Shown here one piece after another: positions 26,443-36,059 of a stretch of 64,000 nt of DNA. The position numbers and the translations under genes were made by a program. This DNA comes from Pontibacter indicus. GTDB taxonomy: Bacteria; Bacteroidota; Bacteroidia; Cytophagales; Hymenobacteraceae. Under the pieces are notes generated by a model. It saw nothing but the letters and a program-made list of their open reading frames with translations. It was not told the origin of the DNA and did not search any database. The stretch lies in NCBI RefSeq assembly GCF_900156345.1, contig NZ_FTPP01000001.1, positions 1,674,001-1,738,000 on the forward strand, given 5' to 3'. How positions within the stretch are numbered: the first letter of the stretch is position 1; each line of letters begins with the position of its first letter.

Positions 26443-27617
26443 TACGCCATCTGTTTAAACTGATCTGGAACAGGAAGAAAAGCAACTTCCTGCTCATCTC
26501 GGAGATTTTCTTCTGCTTCCTGGTGCTCTTCGCCGTGCTGAGCCTGGTCGTGTACAACGTGCGCAACTATAGCAAGCCCCTCGGCTTTGAGTACGACAAC
26601 GTGTGGTTGCTGACCTCCCGCGCCGACATCGACTCCACTGAGTTAAGAATAGCTGTAGAACAGCAACTGGCTCAAAAGATCCGGTCGTATGGCGAGGTAG
26701 AAGGTACGGCCCTGGTCAGCAGCAACTCCCCTTTCGCTTTCAGCCAGATGAAGGTATGGGCCCAGGTAGAGGGCGGTCCGCGCATACTGGTTGAGAACAT
26801 CGACGTGGAGGATACCTTTGCCGAAGTGCTGCAGCTGAACGTGAGTGCTGGCCGCTGGTTTACAAAACAGGATGATGCCGCACGCTATGAATCCGTCGTG
26901 ATCAACCGCGTGCTGCAGCAGGAACTGTTCGGAGCCGAAAGCGCGGTCGGAAAGTTGATTACCCGAAACGACAGCAGCCAGGTGCAGATCATCGGCGTGG
27001 TGGACCACTACCGGGGCAGCAGCGAATATTCTGAAGAATCGCCGGTGCTGTTTACGCGCATCAATCAGCAGAAAGTGGCTGTTTTCTGGGGCGAGATGCT
27101 GATCCGGGTGAAGCCGGGCACAGGTATAGCCTTTGAAGAACGCATGGTAAAAGACCTGAGCGGCATCGCCAAAAACTGGACGCTGGAGCTGACGACTGTC
27201 GAAAAAATGCGACAGACGAAAGAAAAGCTTTCCTTAGTACCCATGATTGCGATGGCCGTGGTGTGTGGTTTCCTTATTTTCAACGTGGCGCTGGGGCTTT
27301 TTGGGGTGCTGTGGTATAACATCAGTCGCCGAAATGGCGAGATCGGCCTGCGCAGGGCCTTGGGTGCGTCTGCCAACCAGGTATACCGGCAGTTCATAGG
27401 CGAGGTGCTCGTGCTGGCGACATTTGGCCTGGTGCTGGGCGTGGCCTTTGCGGTTCAGTTTCCGCTGCTGCAGGTGTTTGAGGTCGAATCGATAGTTTAC
27501 TTCATCGCATTAGGTATAGCCGTAGGGCTTATTTACCTGCTGGCTATTGGCTGCGCCTTCTACCCGAGCCGACAGGCCGCTGCCATTCATCCGGCCCTGG
27601 CTTTGCATGAAGAATAA
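26439..27617 (+). CDS. ABC transporter permease (MacB/FtsX type), subunit 2
   Basis: The product is 392 residues with the same one-plus-three helix plan as its upstream neighbour, but it has diverged. The coupling segment is NGEIGLRRALGASANQVYRQF. With subunit 1 it would form a heterodimeric permease on one ATPase pair, unlike the fused homodimeric MacB of E. coli. Small hydrophobic compounds, peptides or lipids are possible substrates; the sequence does not decide. Confidence 0.92.
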   Translation: MIRHLFKLIWNRKKSNFLLISEIFFCFLVLFAVLSLVVYNVRNYSKPLGFEYDNVWLLTSRADIDSTELRIAVEQQLAQKIRSYGEVEGTALVSSNSPFAFSQMKVWAQVEGGPRILVENIDVEDTFAEVLQLNVSAGRWFTKQDDAARYESVVINRVLQQELFGAESAVGKLITRNDSSQVQIIGVVDHYRGSSEYSEESPVLFTRINQQKVAVFWGEMLIRVKPGTGIAFEERMVKDLSGIAKNWTLELTTVEKMRQTKEKLSLVPMIAMAVVCGFLIFNVALGLFGVLWYNISRRNGEIGLRRALGASANQVYRQFIGEVLVLATFGLVLGVAFAVQFPLLQVFEVESIVYFIALGIAVGLIYLLAIGCAFYPSRQAAAIHPALALHEE

Positions 27618-27671
27618 TAGCAAATAAGTCACAAAAAACTTAATTTAGAGCAGAAATTAAGCACACCGCGC

Positions 27672-29051
27672 ATGATCCTGATAATAGACGATGATGTGGC
27701 CGTTCGCGCCTCGCTGAGCATCCTGCTCAAACAGCACGGCTTCAAGACAAAAGAAGCGGCCTCCCCGAAAGAGGCGCTGGAAGTAGCGCAGCAGCACCCA
27801 CCGCAACTCGTCATAATGGACATGAACTTCTCCATCGAAACCACCGGCCACGACGGGCTGCAGCTGCTGGAGGCATTCAAGCAGCGTATGCCGGAGCTGC
27901 CCGTCATCCTGATTACCGGTTGGGGCTCCATCAGCCTGGCTGTGGAAGGGATGCGGCTGGGGGCGGCCGACTTTATTACCAAGCCCTGGAGCAACGACTA
28001 CCTGGTGCAGGCGGTACGCACAGCGCTCAGCTTGTCGCAGCAGGCTCCGGCCAAGGACGAAGCCCTCACCCGTAAAAAGCTGGACCAGCAGTATGATTTC
28101 GGCTACATTGTGGGCCAGGACCCGCAACTGCTCAAAATCCTGAAGCGGATCGGGCAGATTGCGCCAACCGATGCCTCGGTGCTGATCGAGGGTGAAAGCG
28201 GCACGGGCAAGGAACTGATTGCGGAGGCCGTGCACCGTAACAGCCTTCGCAAATCCCAGCCATTCGTGAAGGTGAATTTGGGCGGTATTTCGGCTAGTCT
28301 GTTCGAAAGCGAGATGTTCGGCCACAAGCGCGGCGCCTTTACCGACGCCAAAGCCGACCGGGTGGGCCGCTTCGAAATGGCCAACAAGGGCACCATCTTC
28401 CTCGACGAGATCGGCGAGCTGGATCTAAACAGCCAGGTAAAACTGCTGCGCGTGCTGCAGGACCGCACCTACGAAGTGCTTGGCGACAGCCGCTCCCGCA
28501 AGCTCGACATCCGGGTGGTGTGCGCCACCAACCGCAACCTGGAGCAGATGGTGGAGGAAGGCAAATTCCGCGAGGACCTGTTCTACCGCATCAACCTGAT
28601 CAAGGTGCGTATACCTTCGCTGCGAGAGCGACCGGACGATATCCCTTTGCTGGTGCAGTTTTTTGTGGAGAACATGAAGAAGACCTACCACCGGCCGGAG
28701 TTGGCGCTGAGTCCCAAAGCCCTGCAGTGGCTGAAGGAGCTGCCTTTTCCGGGCAACATCCGCGAGCTGAAGAACCTGGTGGAGCGCACCGTGCTGGTGG
28801 CCGAAGACGAGGTGCTACGCGCGGAGGATTTCCAGGCGCAGGCGCAGCAGGGGCCCGTAAAGGCTGGCGACAAAGCCTTGCCTGCCGTGGGCACCATGAC
28901 GCTCGACGAAATGGAGGCCTCCATGATTCGCAAGTCCATGGCCTATTACCACAACAACATCAGCAAAGTGGCCCGTGCGCTTGGCCTGAGCCGTGCCGCC
29001 CTCTACCGCCGCCTCGAAAAGTTTGGCATCCCGTATGAAGCTCAGGACTAA
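27672..29051 (+). CDS. Sigma-54-dependent response regulator (NtrC family)
   Basis: The 459-residue protein has a receiver domain (acidic pocket Asp6-8, phosphorylation site Asp50, Lys104 in FITKPW), an AAA+ domain (Walker A GESGTGKE around 174-181, sigma-54 loop GAFTDA at 221-226 instead of GAFTGA, Walker B TIFLDE) and a Fis-type helix-turn-helix at the C-terminus (KVARALGLSRAALYRRL). It would melt sigma-54 promoters. The conserved Thr of the loop is kept and Asp replaces Gly. It lies directly after the permeases, and its end overlaps the kinase gene, so it most likely controls this efflux operon. Confidence 0.93.
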   Translation: MILIIDDDVAVRASLSILLKQHGFKTKEAASPKEALEVAQQHPPQLVIMDMNFSIETTGHDGLQLLEAFKQRMPELPVILITGWGSISLAVEGMRLGAADFITKPWSNDYLVQAVRTALSLSQQAPAKDEALTRKKLDQQYDFGYIVGQDPQLLKILKRIGQIAPTDASVLIEGESGTGKELIAEAVHRNSLRKSQPFVKVNLGGISASLFESEMFGHKRGAFTDAKADRVGRFEMANKGTIFLDEIGELDLNSQVKLLRVLQDRTYEVLGDSRSRKLDIRVVCATNRNLEQMVEEGKFREDLFYRINLIKVRIPSLRERPDDIPLLVQFFVENMKKTYHRPELALSPKALQWLKELPFPGNIRELKNLVERTVLVAEDEVLRAEDFQAQAQQGPVKAGDKALPAVGTMTLDEMEASMIRKSMAYYHNNISKVARALGLSRAALYRRLEKFGIPYEAQD

Positions 29052-30351
29052 GTTCATCTTCTTCGCAGTTGTCCTGCACGTCCTCTTAGCCATCATGGCC
29101 TATTTCCTGCTGCAGGAAAACAAGTGGCTGTTTATCGGGATGGAGCTGCTGGTGCTATTCTCCGTGGTGCTGACCGTCAACCTCTACAATGCCTTTTTCA
29201 AACCGCTCAACCTGATCCGGGCAGGTATAGAGTCCATCCGCGACAAGGACTTTTCGACGAAGTTTGTGCAGGTGGGGCAACCCGAGCTCGACGAGTTGGT
29301 GGACGTGTACAACCGCATGATCGAGCAGCTGCGGCAGGAGCGCGTGGCTCAGGCCGAGAAACATTTCCTGCTCGAAAAGATCATCCAGGCCTCCCCCGCC
29401 GGTATCATCCTCCTCGACTTCGATGGCCGTATCGAAAGCATCAACCCCGCCGCCGAGCGCTTCCTATACCTATCCGGTCAGTCGTGGCAGGGCAGCGAGC
29501 TGGCTACGCTTCCCAATACCTGGGCGCGGGAGCTCACACAGGTACAGGCCGGTCAACCCTATACCTTCCGCCTCAACGGCATCCGCACCTTCCGGGCACA
29601 TCGGGCACATTTTATCGACCGGGGCTTCCAACGGGCTTTTATTATGATCGAGGAGCTCACCGAGGCCATCATCAAAAACGAGCGCCAGGCTTATGAAAAA
29701 GTAATCCGGATGATGTCGCATGAAGTGAACAACTCGACCGGCGCCATCAACTCCATCCTGGACTCGGTGCAGTTCTATACCCCGCAGATCGACGAGGAAC
29801 ACCGCGAGGACTTTACCTATGCCCTGCAGGTGGCCATCGACCGGAACGCGAACCTAAGCCGGTTCATGGCCAACTTTGCGGATGTAGTGCGCCTCCCCGC
29901 CCCTTCCAAAAAACCCGTGCAGGTACAGGCGCTGCTCAAACGGCTCGAGCGCCTGATGCTGCCCCAGCTGGAGCAGCGGCAGATTAAACTCAGCCTGAAA
30001 CTGCCTGACGCGCCACTGTGCATCCCGATGGATGAGCAGCAGATAGAACAGGCCCTGCTTAACATCCTGAAAAACGCCATGGAAGCTGTGAAATCGGACG
30101 GTAATATTTGGGTGGAGTTGCAGGAGCGGCCGCTCTGTCTCACCATTTCCGACGACGGCGAAGGTATACCGGAGCATGTTCGGCCGAAGCTCTTCACCCC
30201 CTTCTTCAGCACGAAAGAAACCGGCCAGGGCATCGGCCTGACCATGATCCGGGAGATTTTGCTCAGCCACGGCTTCCGGTTCTCGCTCGAATCTGAGGAA
30301 AACGGGCTGACCTCATTCAGAATTCATCTTACAACAGAAAATTCCAAATAG
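29035..30351 (+). CDS. Sensor histidine kinase, NtrY-like
   Basis: The product is 438 residues from the ATG at 29035, overlapping the response regulator by 17 bp; longer starts lie deep inside the regulator. Two membrane helices (about 6-25 and 31-52) with almost no periplasmic loop are followed by a HAMP-like linker, a PAS domain (about 108-205, GIILLDFDGRIESINPAAERF), an H-box with His229 in MMSHEVNNS and an HATPase domain (N-box NILKNAMEAV, DDGEGIP, GQGIGLTMI). The short loop suggests it senses membrane state or an internal signal. It is the cognate partner of the upstream regulator. Confidence 0.92.
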   Translation: MKLRTKFIFFAVVLHVLLAIMAYFLLQENKWLFIGMELLVLFSVVLTVNLYNAFFKPLNLIRAGIESIRDKDFSTKFVQVGQPELDELVDVYNRMIEQLRQERVAQAEKHFLLEKIIQASPAGIILLDFDGRIESINPAAERFLYLSGQSWQGSELATLPNTWARELTQVQAGQPYTFRLNGIRTFRAHRAHFIDRGFQRAFIMIEELTEAIIKNERQAYEKVIRMMSHEVNNSTGAINSILDSVQFYTPQIDEEHREDFTYALQVAIDRNANLSRFMANFADVVRLPAPSKKPVQVQALLKRLERLMLPQLEQRQIKLSLKLPDAPLCIPMDEQQIEQALLNILKNAMEAVKSDGNIWVELQERPLCLTISDDGEGIPEHVRPKLFTPFFSTKETGQGIGLTMIREILLSHGFRFSLESEENGLTSFRIHLTTENSK

Positions 30352-30523
30352 CACAAATTCGTCAAAAAGCGACCGAACCCCTCTTTTCTATTGAATCATT
30401 CTCATAATCTACTAAATTTTATTTTGAATGTAACTTCATTCGCCAAATTTCGTAGCCAGACGCATACAACCTATGTTACAATCCGCTATATTGGTTCTAT
30501 AGTTTGTTTATTTACTCACAAAG

Positions 30524-30742
30524 ATGGAATACAATATAGTAGTAGCCCCTAATCTAGAGACATTGGCAACAGAGGTTGCCGTATTATTTCCGCAAGGCTG
30601 GAAGCTGAAAGGTGGAATTATTGAACACGCTGGCGGATACTCACAGCAGCTGACCCGCAAGGCATCTGATAAACTAAAACAGAGACAGAACCAGCTCCCG
30701 GCACCCCGCGCCAAGCATCGCCGTACCAAATGGATTGAATAA
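30524..30742 (+). CDS. Small DUF1737-like protein
   Basis: The 72-residue protein starts with a 45-residue domain of the pattern YNIV-(x)-LETLATEV-(x)-GWKLKGGI-(x)-GGYSQQL, typical of the DUF1737 family of small proteins of unknown role, then a basic tail. It stands alone, with 172 bp before it and a terminator after it. It is probably a real gene: the domain match is good and the terminator is well placed. Confidence 0.65.
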   Translation: MEYNIVVAPNLETLATEVAVLFPQGWKLKGGIIEHAGGYSQQLTRKASDKLKQRQNQLPAPRAKHRRTKWIE

Positions 30743-30775
30743 CCCGCATACCGGATACTTTTTATATAAGTAGGT

Positions 30776-30822
30776 GAGCCACCTTCTTCGTGCCGAGCGC
30801 ATGGGGAAGGTGGCTCTGTTTT
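30776..30822 (+). terminator. Terminator after the DUF1737-like gene
   Basis: A perfect 11-bp stem, GAGCCACCTTC (30776-30786) with its complement at 30806-30816, is followed by TGTTTTA. Confidence 0.75.
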
Positions 30823-31059
30823 ATGCCAGCCCCAGGTATAACAGCAGTCGTCACATTTTTCTGCCCTCCTCTCCGTGACGAACCCATATCAAAACAAATA
30901 ATATTATTATTCCAATAAAACCTTTATATCAAATGGCTGATGCTGTGCAATTGTCATGTCGTAAAGCGTTCTTTAACCGAAGTACATAAAAAATACAAAT
31001 CACTGTTGATCAGAAACTTATTTTAAAACAAGCCTATCTTATACATTAAATTCACATAA

Positions 31060-31067
31060 TATTTTTG
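31060..31067 (+). promoter_or_regulatory. Candidate TAnnTTTG promoter box for the exopolysaccharide plus arm
   Basis: TATTTTTG matches the Bacteroidota -7 consensus exactly. It would give a 5' leader of about 115 bases. No good -33 element is visible, so support is moderate. Confidence 0.4.
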
Positions 31068-31189
31068 AAAATGAGCATCTTTTTGTGGCTCCCATAGTAT
31101 ATATGGCTGATACAATTTTTTGGGTAACACAATCCGACACAAAACAAACAGACAAGTATCATCCATCACAACACCCTTAAGCAAAACCC

Positions 31190-31963
31190 ATGAGAAGAGT
31201 CGTATACCTCCTGCTCCTAATGATAAGCGCAACATCGTGCCTCAGCAAAAAAGAGCTTGTATACATGCAAAATGACAATTTGAAAGAGACCGTGGCCACG
31301 CCGATGCAAACAAATTACAAGCCATACCTGCTGCAGCCTGCCGACGTGCTCTCTATTAAAGTACAAAGCCTGGAACCAGAAATATCCAATATCTACAACA
31401 TTGTACCCCCTTCCAGCGCCTTCGGCTTCGCCGACCCGGGCACCATGTTCCTGAGCGGCTACTCCGTGGACGATGAAGGCAACGTGAATCTCCCCAACGT
31501 GGGAAAAGTGAAAGTATCGGGCCTCACCCTGCAGCAGTCGCAGGAGTTGATTCAGCGAAACGTGGACCGCTACATCACCAACGCCACCGTGGTGGTGAAA
31601 CTCATCAACTTCAGAGTGAGCGTGTTGGGCGAGGTAAACCGTCCGGGCCAGTACTTTGTCTACAACGAGCGCGCCACCCTCTTCGACGCGCTGGGCATGG
31701 CAGGCGACCTGACGCGCGGTGCTGCACGTGAGAATGTGAAACTAGTGCGCCAGACGCCCGGCGGATCAGAAGTAGTCCTGCTTGACCTCAAAGACCCGAA
31801 CATCGTACAATCAAAATACTACTTCATGCAGCCTAACGACGTGCTGTATGTAGAACCTTCTGTCGCGCAGGTGAAACGCGACAACCTGGTGGGACTCAAT
31901 GTGATCACCATTGCCCTGGGAGTTATCTCCACAGCGGCTGTTATCCTGAATTACTTTAAATAG
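31190..31963 (+). CDS. Polysaccharide export lipoprotein (Wza-like)
   Basis: The 257-residue protein starts with a lipoprotein signal (LLLLMISATSC, Cys17). It carries the Poly_export domain (LQPADVLSIKVQSLEPEISNIY) and a SLBB domain (VSVLGEVNRPGQYFVYNERATLFDALGMAGDL), and ends in one hydrophobic helix (about 235-254), the part that forms the outer-membrane alpha-barrel in Wza. It is the outer-membrane gate for the exported polymer. The wzc-like gene starts 5 bp later. Confidence 0.93.
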   Translation: MRRVVYLLLLMISATSCLSKKELVYMQNDNLKETVATPMQTNYKPYLLQPADVLSIKVQSLEPEISNIYNIVPPSSAFGFADPGTMFLSGYSVDDEGNVNLPNVGKVKVSGLTLQQSQELIQRNVDRYITNATVVVKLINFRVSVLGEVNRPGQYFVYNERATLFDALGMAGDLTRGAARENVKLVRQTPGGSEVVLLDLKDPNIVQSKYYFMQPNDVLYVEPSVAQVKRDNLVGLNVITIALGVISTAAVILNYFK

Positions 31964-31968
31964 TACCC

Positions 31969-34341
31969 ATGAAACGAAAAAATACAGCGCACGAAATAGA
32001 CCTGAGAAGCTGGCTGTTCAAGTTCCGCACCAGATGGTACCTGTTCATGGCCTTCGTACTGGTGGCGATGGCAGGGGCCTACGTCTATGTCAAAAGCTCA
32101 ACCCGCATATACGCTTTTAAATCCACCCTCCTGCTGGGCGACCAGCATACTGGCTCTAAAAAGGCCCAGGAACTGCTCAACCTCCTCGATGTGCAGAACA
32201 AGGGCATCAAGGTGGAAGACGAGATCGGCATCCTGACCTCGGCGGACATGATTCGCAGCACCCTGAAGCAGCTTGATTTCTCGGTGTCCTACTACAAGGT
32301 GCCCGACCACTGGCTGAACACCGGACTGGACCTGATTAAAGAAGAGCAGTATGACAATGCCCCGTTTGTGGTGCGCCTCGATACCGGCTCGCTGCAGATT
32401 GTGGACATACCGCTGGAGGTGCGCGTGCTCAACGATAAGCAATATGAGCTGACCGTGAAGGCCGAAAACCCTCCTCTGTATGATTACACGAGCCATACCG
32501 TGAAGCAGATAGTGCCGGAGGTAAATTTTACCAAGGTGCTCGAGTTTGGCAAGCCGTACAAGGACAAGTACTTCAGCTTCACGGTGGAGCGCGCCAATCC
32601 GGAGGACAAGATCGACGCCAAAAAGCACTATTTCGTGCTCAACAGCATGGAAAGCCTGGTGGCCCAGTATGCCAGCAGCCTGCACATCAAGCCGATTGAG
32701 CGTGAGGCGCGCGTGCTGGAAATGAGCACCAAGGGCGCCATACCTGAAAAAGAAATGCTCTTCCTGAACACACTGATGGAGACCTACGTGGCCCGCGACC
32801 TGGAGGAGAAGAACATGAACGGTCAGAAAACGCTCGAGTTTATCGACAGCCAGATCGCCGGCCTTTCCGACTCGCTCCGTCAGAGCAAGCAGGCCCTTTC
32901 TTCGTTCCGTTCGTCTAACCGCATCGCCAACATCGATGTGCAGTCGAATATCAGCTACGAGAAACTGGCGCAGCTGGAAATGGAGAAATCGAAGCTGAGC
33001 ACAGAGAAGCAGTATTACGTGACGGTGCTCGAGCAGATCGAAGACGACGAGAGCTTCACGCAGGCGGTGTCGCCGGCGGTGGCGGGCGTGCAGAACCCGA
33101 ACCTGGCCAACCTGTTTGCTGAGCTGTCGCGCCTGAACCAGCAGCGCGCCTCTTACAGCGTGAGCGCCACGGCAGAAAACCCGAAAATAAAGGTAATTGA
33201 GAGTGAGATAAAAAGCACGCGCAATGCCATTATCGCGAACATCCGAAACCTGATCCGCTCCACCGATATCTCCATTGCCAATGCAAACAAACGCATCGGT
33301 CAGCTCGAGACAGGTATAGCGAAGGTGCCCGAGCATGAGCGCCGTTTGATGGATCTGCAGAACCAGGCCGATTTCGTGAATAAGAAGTATGACTTTTTGC
33401 TCGAGAAACGCGCTGAAGCGGCTATTGCCCTGGCTACAAACACCACCGACAAGAAGATCGTGGACAAAGCCGCCATGTGGGGTTCCGGTCCGGTGAACGT
33501 GAAGCCGAAAATGATCTTTATGCTGGCCCTTATCCTGGGTCTGATCATACCTGCTGTGCTCATCGTGCTGATGGACAACGTGGACAATACCATACAGGGC
33601 AAAAACGACCTGAACAACGTGACCAACATCCCGTTCCTGGGCGTGATCGCACACGGCACCAAGGCCGACAAGCTGGCCGTAAAAAACAACCCGCGCTCTG
33701 CCATTGCCGAGTCGTTTAGGTCCATCCGTATTAACCTGCAGTATCTGATGTCTGAAACTGACTTCAAGGTGGTGGGCGTAACGTCATCCGTGTCGGGCGA
33801 GGGCAAAACGTTTACCTCCGTTAACCTAAGCAGCGAGATGGCCATGGCCGGTAAGCGTACCATCCTGATCGAGTCGGATATGCGCAAGCCTACGTTTGGC
33901 AAGTACTTCAACACGCACAACGCGGCCGGCCTTTCCTCATACCTGAGCCAGGGACTGCCACTGGAGGAAGTGATCCAGAAAACTGACATCGAGAACCTGG
34001 ACATCATTTCGTGCGGCCCTATACCTGACAACGCGATCAAGTTGCTGGAGCACAAGCGCATGACCGAGCTGATCGCTAAGCTGAAGGAGCAGTACGACTA
34101 TGTGGTGATCGACACGCCGCCGATCGGTTTTGTGGCTGAGTACTTTATCCTGATGAAGCACATGGACGTAAACCTGTATGTGGTGAAGCACAAGTACACC
34201 AGCAAGGACATGCTCACACAGGTGAACGAGCTGTACGCGGCCCGCAAGCTGAAGAACATCTACATGGTGATCAACGACCTGGATTACAACAACACTTACG
34301 AGTACGGATACAAGAAAAAAGGCAGCTACTACTACGTTTAG
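31969..34341 (+). CDS. Polysaccharide co-polymerase and tyrosine autokinase (Wzc-like)
   Basis: The product is 790 residues: a Wzz domain with an N-terminal helix (about 22-42), long periplasmic coiled coils, a second helix (about 511-531) and a cytoplasmic BY-kinase. Walker A is SVSGEGKT (about 607-614), Walker A' ILIESDMRKPT, Walker B VVIDTPP, and the tail is a tyrosine cluster (TYEYGY...YYYV) for autophosphorylation. It controls polymer length and links polymerisation to the Wza channel. A strong terminator follows it. Confidence 0.95.
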   Translation: MKRKNTAHEIDLRSWLFKFRTRWYLFMAFVLVAMAGAYVYVKSSTRIYAFKSTLLLGDQHTGSKKAQELLNLLDVQNKGIKVEDEIGILTSADMIRSTLKQLDFSVSYYKVPDHWLNTGLDLIKEEQYDNAPFVVRLDTGSLQIVDIPLEVRVLNDKQYELTVKAENPPLYDYTSHTVKQIVPEVNFTKVLEFGKPYKDKYFSFTVERANPEDKIDAKKHYFVLNSMESLVAQYASSLHIKPIEREARVLEMSTKGAIPEKEMLFLNTLMETYVARDLEEKNMNGQKTLEFIDSQIAGLSDSLRQSKQALSSFRSSNRIANIDVQSNISYEKLAQLEMEKSKLSTEKQYYVTVLEQIEDDESFTQAVSPAVAGVQNPNLANLFAELSRLNQQRASYSVSATAENPKIKVIESEIKSTRNAIIANIRNLIRSTDISIANANKRIGQLETGIAKVPEHERRLMDLQNQADFVNKKYDFLLEKRAEAAIALATNTTDKKIVDKAAMWGSGPVNVKPKMIFMLALILGLIIPAVLIVLMDNVDNTIQGKNDLNNVTNIPFLGVIAHGTKADKLAVKNNPRSAIAESFRSIRINLQYLMSETDFKVVGVTSSVSGEGKTFTSVNLSSEMAMAGKRTILIESDMRKPTFGKYFNTHNAAGLSSYLSQGLPLEEVIQKTDIENLDIISCGPIPDNAIKLLEHKRMTELIAKLKEQYDYVVIDTPPIGFVAEYFILMKHMDVNLYVVKHKYTSKDMLTQVNELYAARKLKNIYMVINDLDYNNTYEYGYKKKGSYYYV

Positions 34342-34377
34342 CGCCTGAGCAACAAATAAATGCGCGCTTGAAACAGA

Positions 34378-34417
34378 AGGTGCTGTAGGATGCAGATTCC
34401 TGCGGCACCTTTTTTTG
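34378..34417 (+). terminator. Terminator inside the exopolysaccharide locus, after the wzc-like gene
   Basis: A 13-bp stem with two G-T wobbles (34378-34390 with 34398-34410), a 7-base loop and a T7 tail. Export genes would therefore be made in excess over the downstream assembly genes, unless an antiterminator or second promoter acts. Confidence 0.8.
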
Positions 34418-34445
34418 AGAGCAGCACGACTACCTGAAATTACAC

Positions 34446-35981
34446 ATGAGTAAGAATTTAGCTTCGAAAGCGGTCAGCGGGTTGAAATGGAGTTCAGCGG
34501 GCACCATCGCCAACGCCGTGATGCAGATTGGCTATACCTCCGCCATGGCCCGCCTGCTTGCTCCCGAGGCCTTTGGTCTGGTGGCGCTTTCGGCCGTTAT
34601 CCTGCGCTTCGGGTACTACTTTGCAAACCTGGGCCTGAACCAGGCCATCATCCAGAAAGAGGAGCTGACCACTGAGAACATCCGGGCGGCCTTTACCTCT
34701 TCGGCCCTGCTCGGTGCGGTGTTCACGGTGTTGGCCTGGGCGCTGGCTCCTTACGCCACCCTTATTTTCGACATGCCCGAGGTAGTGCCGATTGTGCGCG
34801 TCATGGCGCTGGCGTTCGTCATTGGCGGCGTATCGGCCACGGCCACCAGTCTGCTGCAGCGCAACATGCGCTTCAAGGAGCTGAGCATTGTCGAGACGGC
34901 TTCTTATGTGGTCTCATACCTGGGTGTGGGCATCCTGCTGGCCTGGCTGGACTTTGGGGTATGGAGCTTGGTGTATGCCTCGCTCGTGCAGCAACTGTTG
35001 GTAGCGATCGGTGCCCATGCCATGGCGCGGCACAATGTGCTGCCGGTGGTGCGCTGGGAAGCCTACCGGGCGCTGCTGGCCTACGGTAGCAAAATGTCCG
35101 TCATCAGCTTTTTCGAGTTCATCTACAGCGAGCTGGCCACCTTGCTAATCGGCCGTGTGTTCGGTGCCTTTAAACTGGGTATCTACAACCGGGCCTTCAT
35201 GCTGGTGAACCTGCCCATGTATAATCTGACGCGTACCGTGTCGCGTGTGGTGTTCCCCTCATTCAGCAAACTGCAGTCCGAAACAGCAACGCTTGCCAAG
35301 GTATACCTGTCGAGCACCACGCTGCTGGCTACCATCATTATACCTGTCTGCCTGGGCATCATGGTGGCTGCGCCCGAGATTGTGCATGTGTTGCTGGGTG
35401 ACCAGTGGCTGGAGGCTATACCTGTGCTGCAGGTACTCAGCCTGGCCATCCCGCTCAGCTTCGTGACCATGTTCGCCGGCATCGTGTGCGACGCCAAGGC
35501 CGTGCTCAACTGGAAGATCGTGATTACCATCACCCTGATTGTCGTGATCAGCGGCCTGTTTTTCCTGCTCCGCGATTATGGTCTGGTGGGCTTCGGCTTT
35601 GCGCTCCTCATCAGCGAGCTTGTCCGCATCGGCATGTACCAGACCCTGATGAAGAAGATCCTGGAGATCAGCTACTGGAAGCAAATGCGGGTATACCTGC
35701 CAGGCATTATGAACGGCGCGGTGGTAGCCATCGTGGTATACCTGCTGAGCAGCCTGCTGCGCAACATGGAGCTACCGCACCTGGTGGTCATGGTCTCGCA
35801 GATGATCGTAGGCGGCTTTGTGTTTCTGGCCATGATCCTGCTTTTCCCGCACAGCGCGCTCAGGGAGCAACTGCAAATGATCTTCTCCAAACTGGGGGTA
35901 CAGGACAACCCCAGCTCGTACTATGGCCGTATGCTGATGCGGTATAGAAAGAGTCTGATAAAAGAAACTGAGCAGGTATAA
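34446..35981 (+). CDS. Oligosaccharide flippase (Wzx/WzxC-like)
   Basis: The 511-residue protein has 12-14 membrane helices and the N-terminal MOP-family pattern SKAVSGLKWSSAGTIANAVMQ, then GLNQAIIQKEEL. It resembles WzxC/TuaB-type exporters that flip undecaprenyl-linked repeat units to the periplasmic side. It ends in Gln-Val-stop from a copy of the window's repeated motif. Confidence 0.92.
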   Translation: MSKNLASKAVSGLKWSSAGTIANAVMQIGYTSAMARLLAPEAFGLVALSAVILRFGYYFANLGLNQAIIQKEELTTENIRAAFTSSALLGAVFTVLAWALAPYATLIFDMPEVVPIVRVMALAFVIGGVSATATSLLQRNMRFKELSIVETASYVVSYLGVGILLAWLDFGVWSLVYASLVQQLLVAIGAHAMARHNVLPVVRWEAYRALLAYGSKMSVISFFEFIYSELATLLIGRVFGAFKLGIYNRAFMLVNLPMYNLTRTVSRVVFPSFSKLQSETATLAKVYLSSTTLLATIIIPVCLGIMVAAPEIVHVLLGDQWLEAIPVLQVLSLAIPLSFVTMFAGIVCDAKAVLNWKIVITITLIVVISGLFFLLRDYGLVGFGFALLISELVRIGMYQTLMKKILEISYWKQMRVYLPGIMNGAVVAIVVYLLSSLLRNMELPHLVVMVSQMIVGGFVFLAMILLFPHSALREQLQMIFSKLGVQDNPSSYYGRMLMRYRKSLIKETEQV

Positions 35982-36059
35982 ACAAGGTATAAACAGGCAG
36001 CCGCGTTAGCCGGCCTTGGCTCATCTAGTGCACACGAATTTAATTAGAAGAAGACAAAA

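Larger units (their letters stand above)
30743..31189. other. 447-bp spacer in front of the exopolysaccharide locus
   Basis: The spacer holds the terminator at 30776-30816 and then about 300 bp of very AT-rich DNA with a candidate -7 box at 31060. A 13-base block (TATTCCAATAAAA, 30908-30920) recurs at 61180-61192, in the spacer upstream of the minus-strand arm of the same locus. I see no gene. Confidence 0.5.

Noticed and set aside
32098..33654. Long minus-strand open frame (518 codons) inside the wzc-like gene
   Set aside because: It is a shadow of the GC-rich wzc-like coding strand. Its composition (many His, Val, Leu, Arg) has no domain, while the plus strand encodes a complete Wzc-type protein.
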